A program made the translations under genes and the position numbers. Under the pieces are notes generated by a model. That model had not been told where the DNA came from and searched no databases. It saw nothing but the letters and a program-made list of their open reading frames with translations. A DNA stretch of 14,473 bases. Source: JAKSUT01 sp045616505 (GTDB lineage: Bacteria; Cyanobacteriota; Vampirovibrionia; Gastranaerophilales; Gastranaerophilaceae). Below are positions 13,783-14,473 of this stretch, piece after piece. Each line of letters opens with the position of its first letter. Position 1 is the first letter of the stretch. The stretch spans positions 1 to 14,473 of the forward strand of contig JAZLGV010000005.1 of NCBI GenBank assembly GCA_045616505.1. The letters are read 5' to 3'.

Positions 13783-13824
13783 TGATTTGAAATTTTAGAT
13801 TATTTAAATAAAAATGGAGTTAGT

Positions 13825-14473
13825 ATGAAAATAGAAGAATTGGCAAATATTTTAAAAAATAATTATAATAATGCAGAACATGGGCAACAGGTTGCTTCTA
13901 TTCATGCTTTTGGGATGAAGTATTCAAATGAAATAACAAAAAATAATTATTCTATAGATAAAATTATTAAATTGTCTGGCTTGAATGATTCTTATAAAAC
14001 TGAAATTTCAAAAGGTATAAAATTAAGCAATTATGTTTTAAAAGAAAAAATAAAAGATTACATAGAAAAATATAAGCTTGTATTTAACGTAAGATTAAAA
14101 GATGAAATTTATAAATGGGAAGCTATAAAACATTTTCAAGATAATTGGGATGAAAATGCAAATGATTTTTTACAAATGTTGGGAAAATCATTTGCAAAAA
14201 CAAATAATTTATTAAGTTCAAATCAATACTTTCCATTGAAAATGATATTAAGCTATGCTAGTAACGACCCTACTACAGTAAGAAATATGTTTAAAGTTTT
14301 ATATGATGAAACAAAGGATATTTATGAAAGAATAAATTATTTTAAAGAACAATCTCAAAAACTAGCGGATGAATATTCAAATGGTTATCAACATTATCAA
14401 AAAGAAAATGCAATTACGACTTATTTGTGGTTAAAATATCCAGACAAATATTATATTTTTAAGTTTGAAGAAA
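13825..14473 (+). CDS. N-terminal part of an McrB-like AAA+ restriction protein (runs off window)
   Basis: An open frame of 216 codons from ATG 13825 to the window end without a stop. GGAG (13816-13819) sits 5 nt before the start. The first 75 residues, with IHAFGMKYSNEI and YKTEISKGIKLSNYV, and the later part with FAKTNNLLSS, SNDPTTVRNMFKVLYDE, ERINYFKEQ and TTYLWLKYPDKYYIFKFEE, match what I recall of the N-terminal regions of large McrB-type AAA+ proteins of type IV (modification-dependent) restriction systems. In those proteins this part recognises DNA or modified bases, and the GTP/ATP motor follows. The motor domain and a partner nuclease (McrC or similar) would lie beyond the edge and cannot be seen. 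A different AAA+ defence protein with the same N-terminal module is possible. Confidence 0.6.
   Translation, partial: MKIEELANILKNNYNNAEHGQQVASIHAFGMKYSNEITKNNYSIDKIIKLSGLNDSYKTEISKGIKLSNYVLKEKIKDYIEKYKLVFNVRLKDEIYKWEAIKHFQDNWDENANDFLQMLGKSFAKTNNLLSSNQYFPLKMILSYASNDPTTVRNMFKVLYDETKDIYERINYFKEQSQKLADEYSNGYQHYQKENAITTYLWLKYPDKYYIFKFEE

Larger units (their letters stand above)
13369..13824. other. Intergenic region of 456 bp without a protein gene
   Basis: No open frame with a credible ribosome site was seen. From left to right it holds the leader and promoter of the small leftward gene, two 19-bp dyads, an imperfect 13-nt inverted repeat (13583-13595 with 13615-13627), a TATAAT at 13658-13663, a strong rightward terminator (13703-13728), and a 14-bp palindrome (13769-13782) before the McrB-like gene. 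The middle part, about 13540-13728, may encode a small RNA. Confidence 0.7.

Noticed and set aside
13369..13824. Mobile element or CRISPR-like array in the gene-free region
   Set aside because: The two 19-bp dyads are only two copies with different surroundings. There are no regularly spaced repeats and no transposase or terminal inverted repeats.

Overview
The window is AT-rich, gene-dense bacterial chromosome. Several features suggest a non-photosynthetic relative of Cyanobacteria (Melainabacteria/Vampirovibrionia, possibly Gastranaerophilales). The single-stranded DNA-binding protein is the short form that resembles cyanobacterial SSBs, base composition is very low in GC, and there is a small secreted-looking or adaptor-type protein of a style I associate with that group. 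This placement is inference, because no rRNA or other marker gene is present.

Layout, left to right. Positions 1-25 hold only the first codons of a leftward gene with an excellent Shine-Dalgarno site. It diverges from a rightward periplasmic binding protein of the BtuF/FecB type (175-948). A leftward run from 3746 down to 941 holds a FlaG-like protein, the flagellin chaperone FliS, a FliT-like coiled-coil protein, a CDF zinc exporter and a TPR protein, spaced by 1-5 nt. Divergent from it is a rightward unknown protein with an MshEN-like segment (3836-4597). Its start is re-assigned to a TTG because a textbook promoter lies inside the longer reading frame.

A second leftward block (8662 down to 4601) holds two tandem PlsC-type acyltransferases, then, after a gap of about 90 nt, ssb, a four-carbon acid-sugar kinase (DUF1537) and a PdxA-family dehydrogenase. 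The last two resemble the known threonate/erythronate catabolic pair as much as vitamin B6 synthesis. A rightward operon follows: a long atypical phosphohexomutase, a GNAT-like protein and ribD (8754-13114). It meets a small leftward gene of 85 codons tail to tail.

The stretch 13369-13824 has no protein gene but is rich in signals. It holds a strong promoter for the small leftward gene, two near-identical 19-bp dyads, a second dyad on the -10 box, a strong rightward intrinsic terminator with no gene before it (possible small RNA), and a 14-bp palindrome ahead of the last gene. That last gene (13825 to the window edge) is the N-terminal part of what looks like an McrB-type AAA+ restriction protein. 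The right edge may therefore be the start of a defence locus. I saw no tRNA, rRNA, CRISPR array or insertion sequence.
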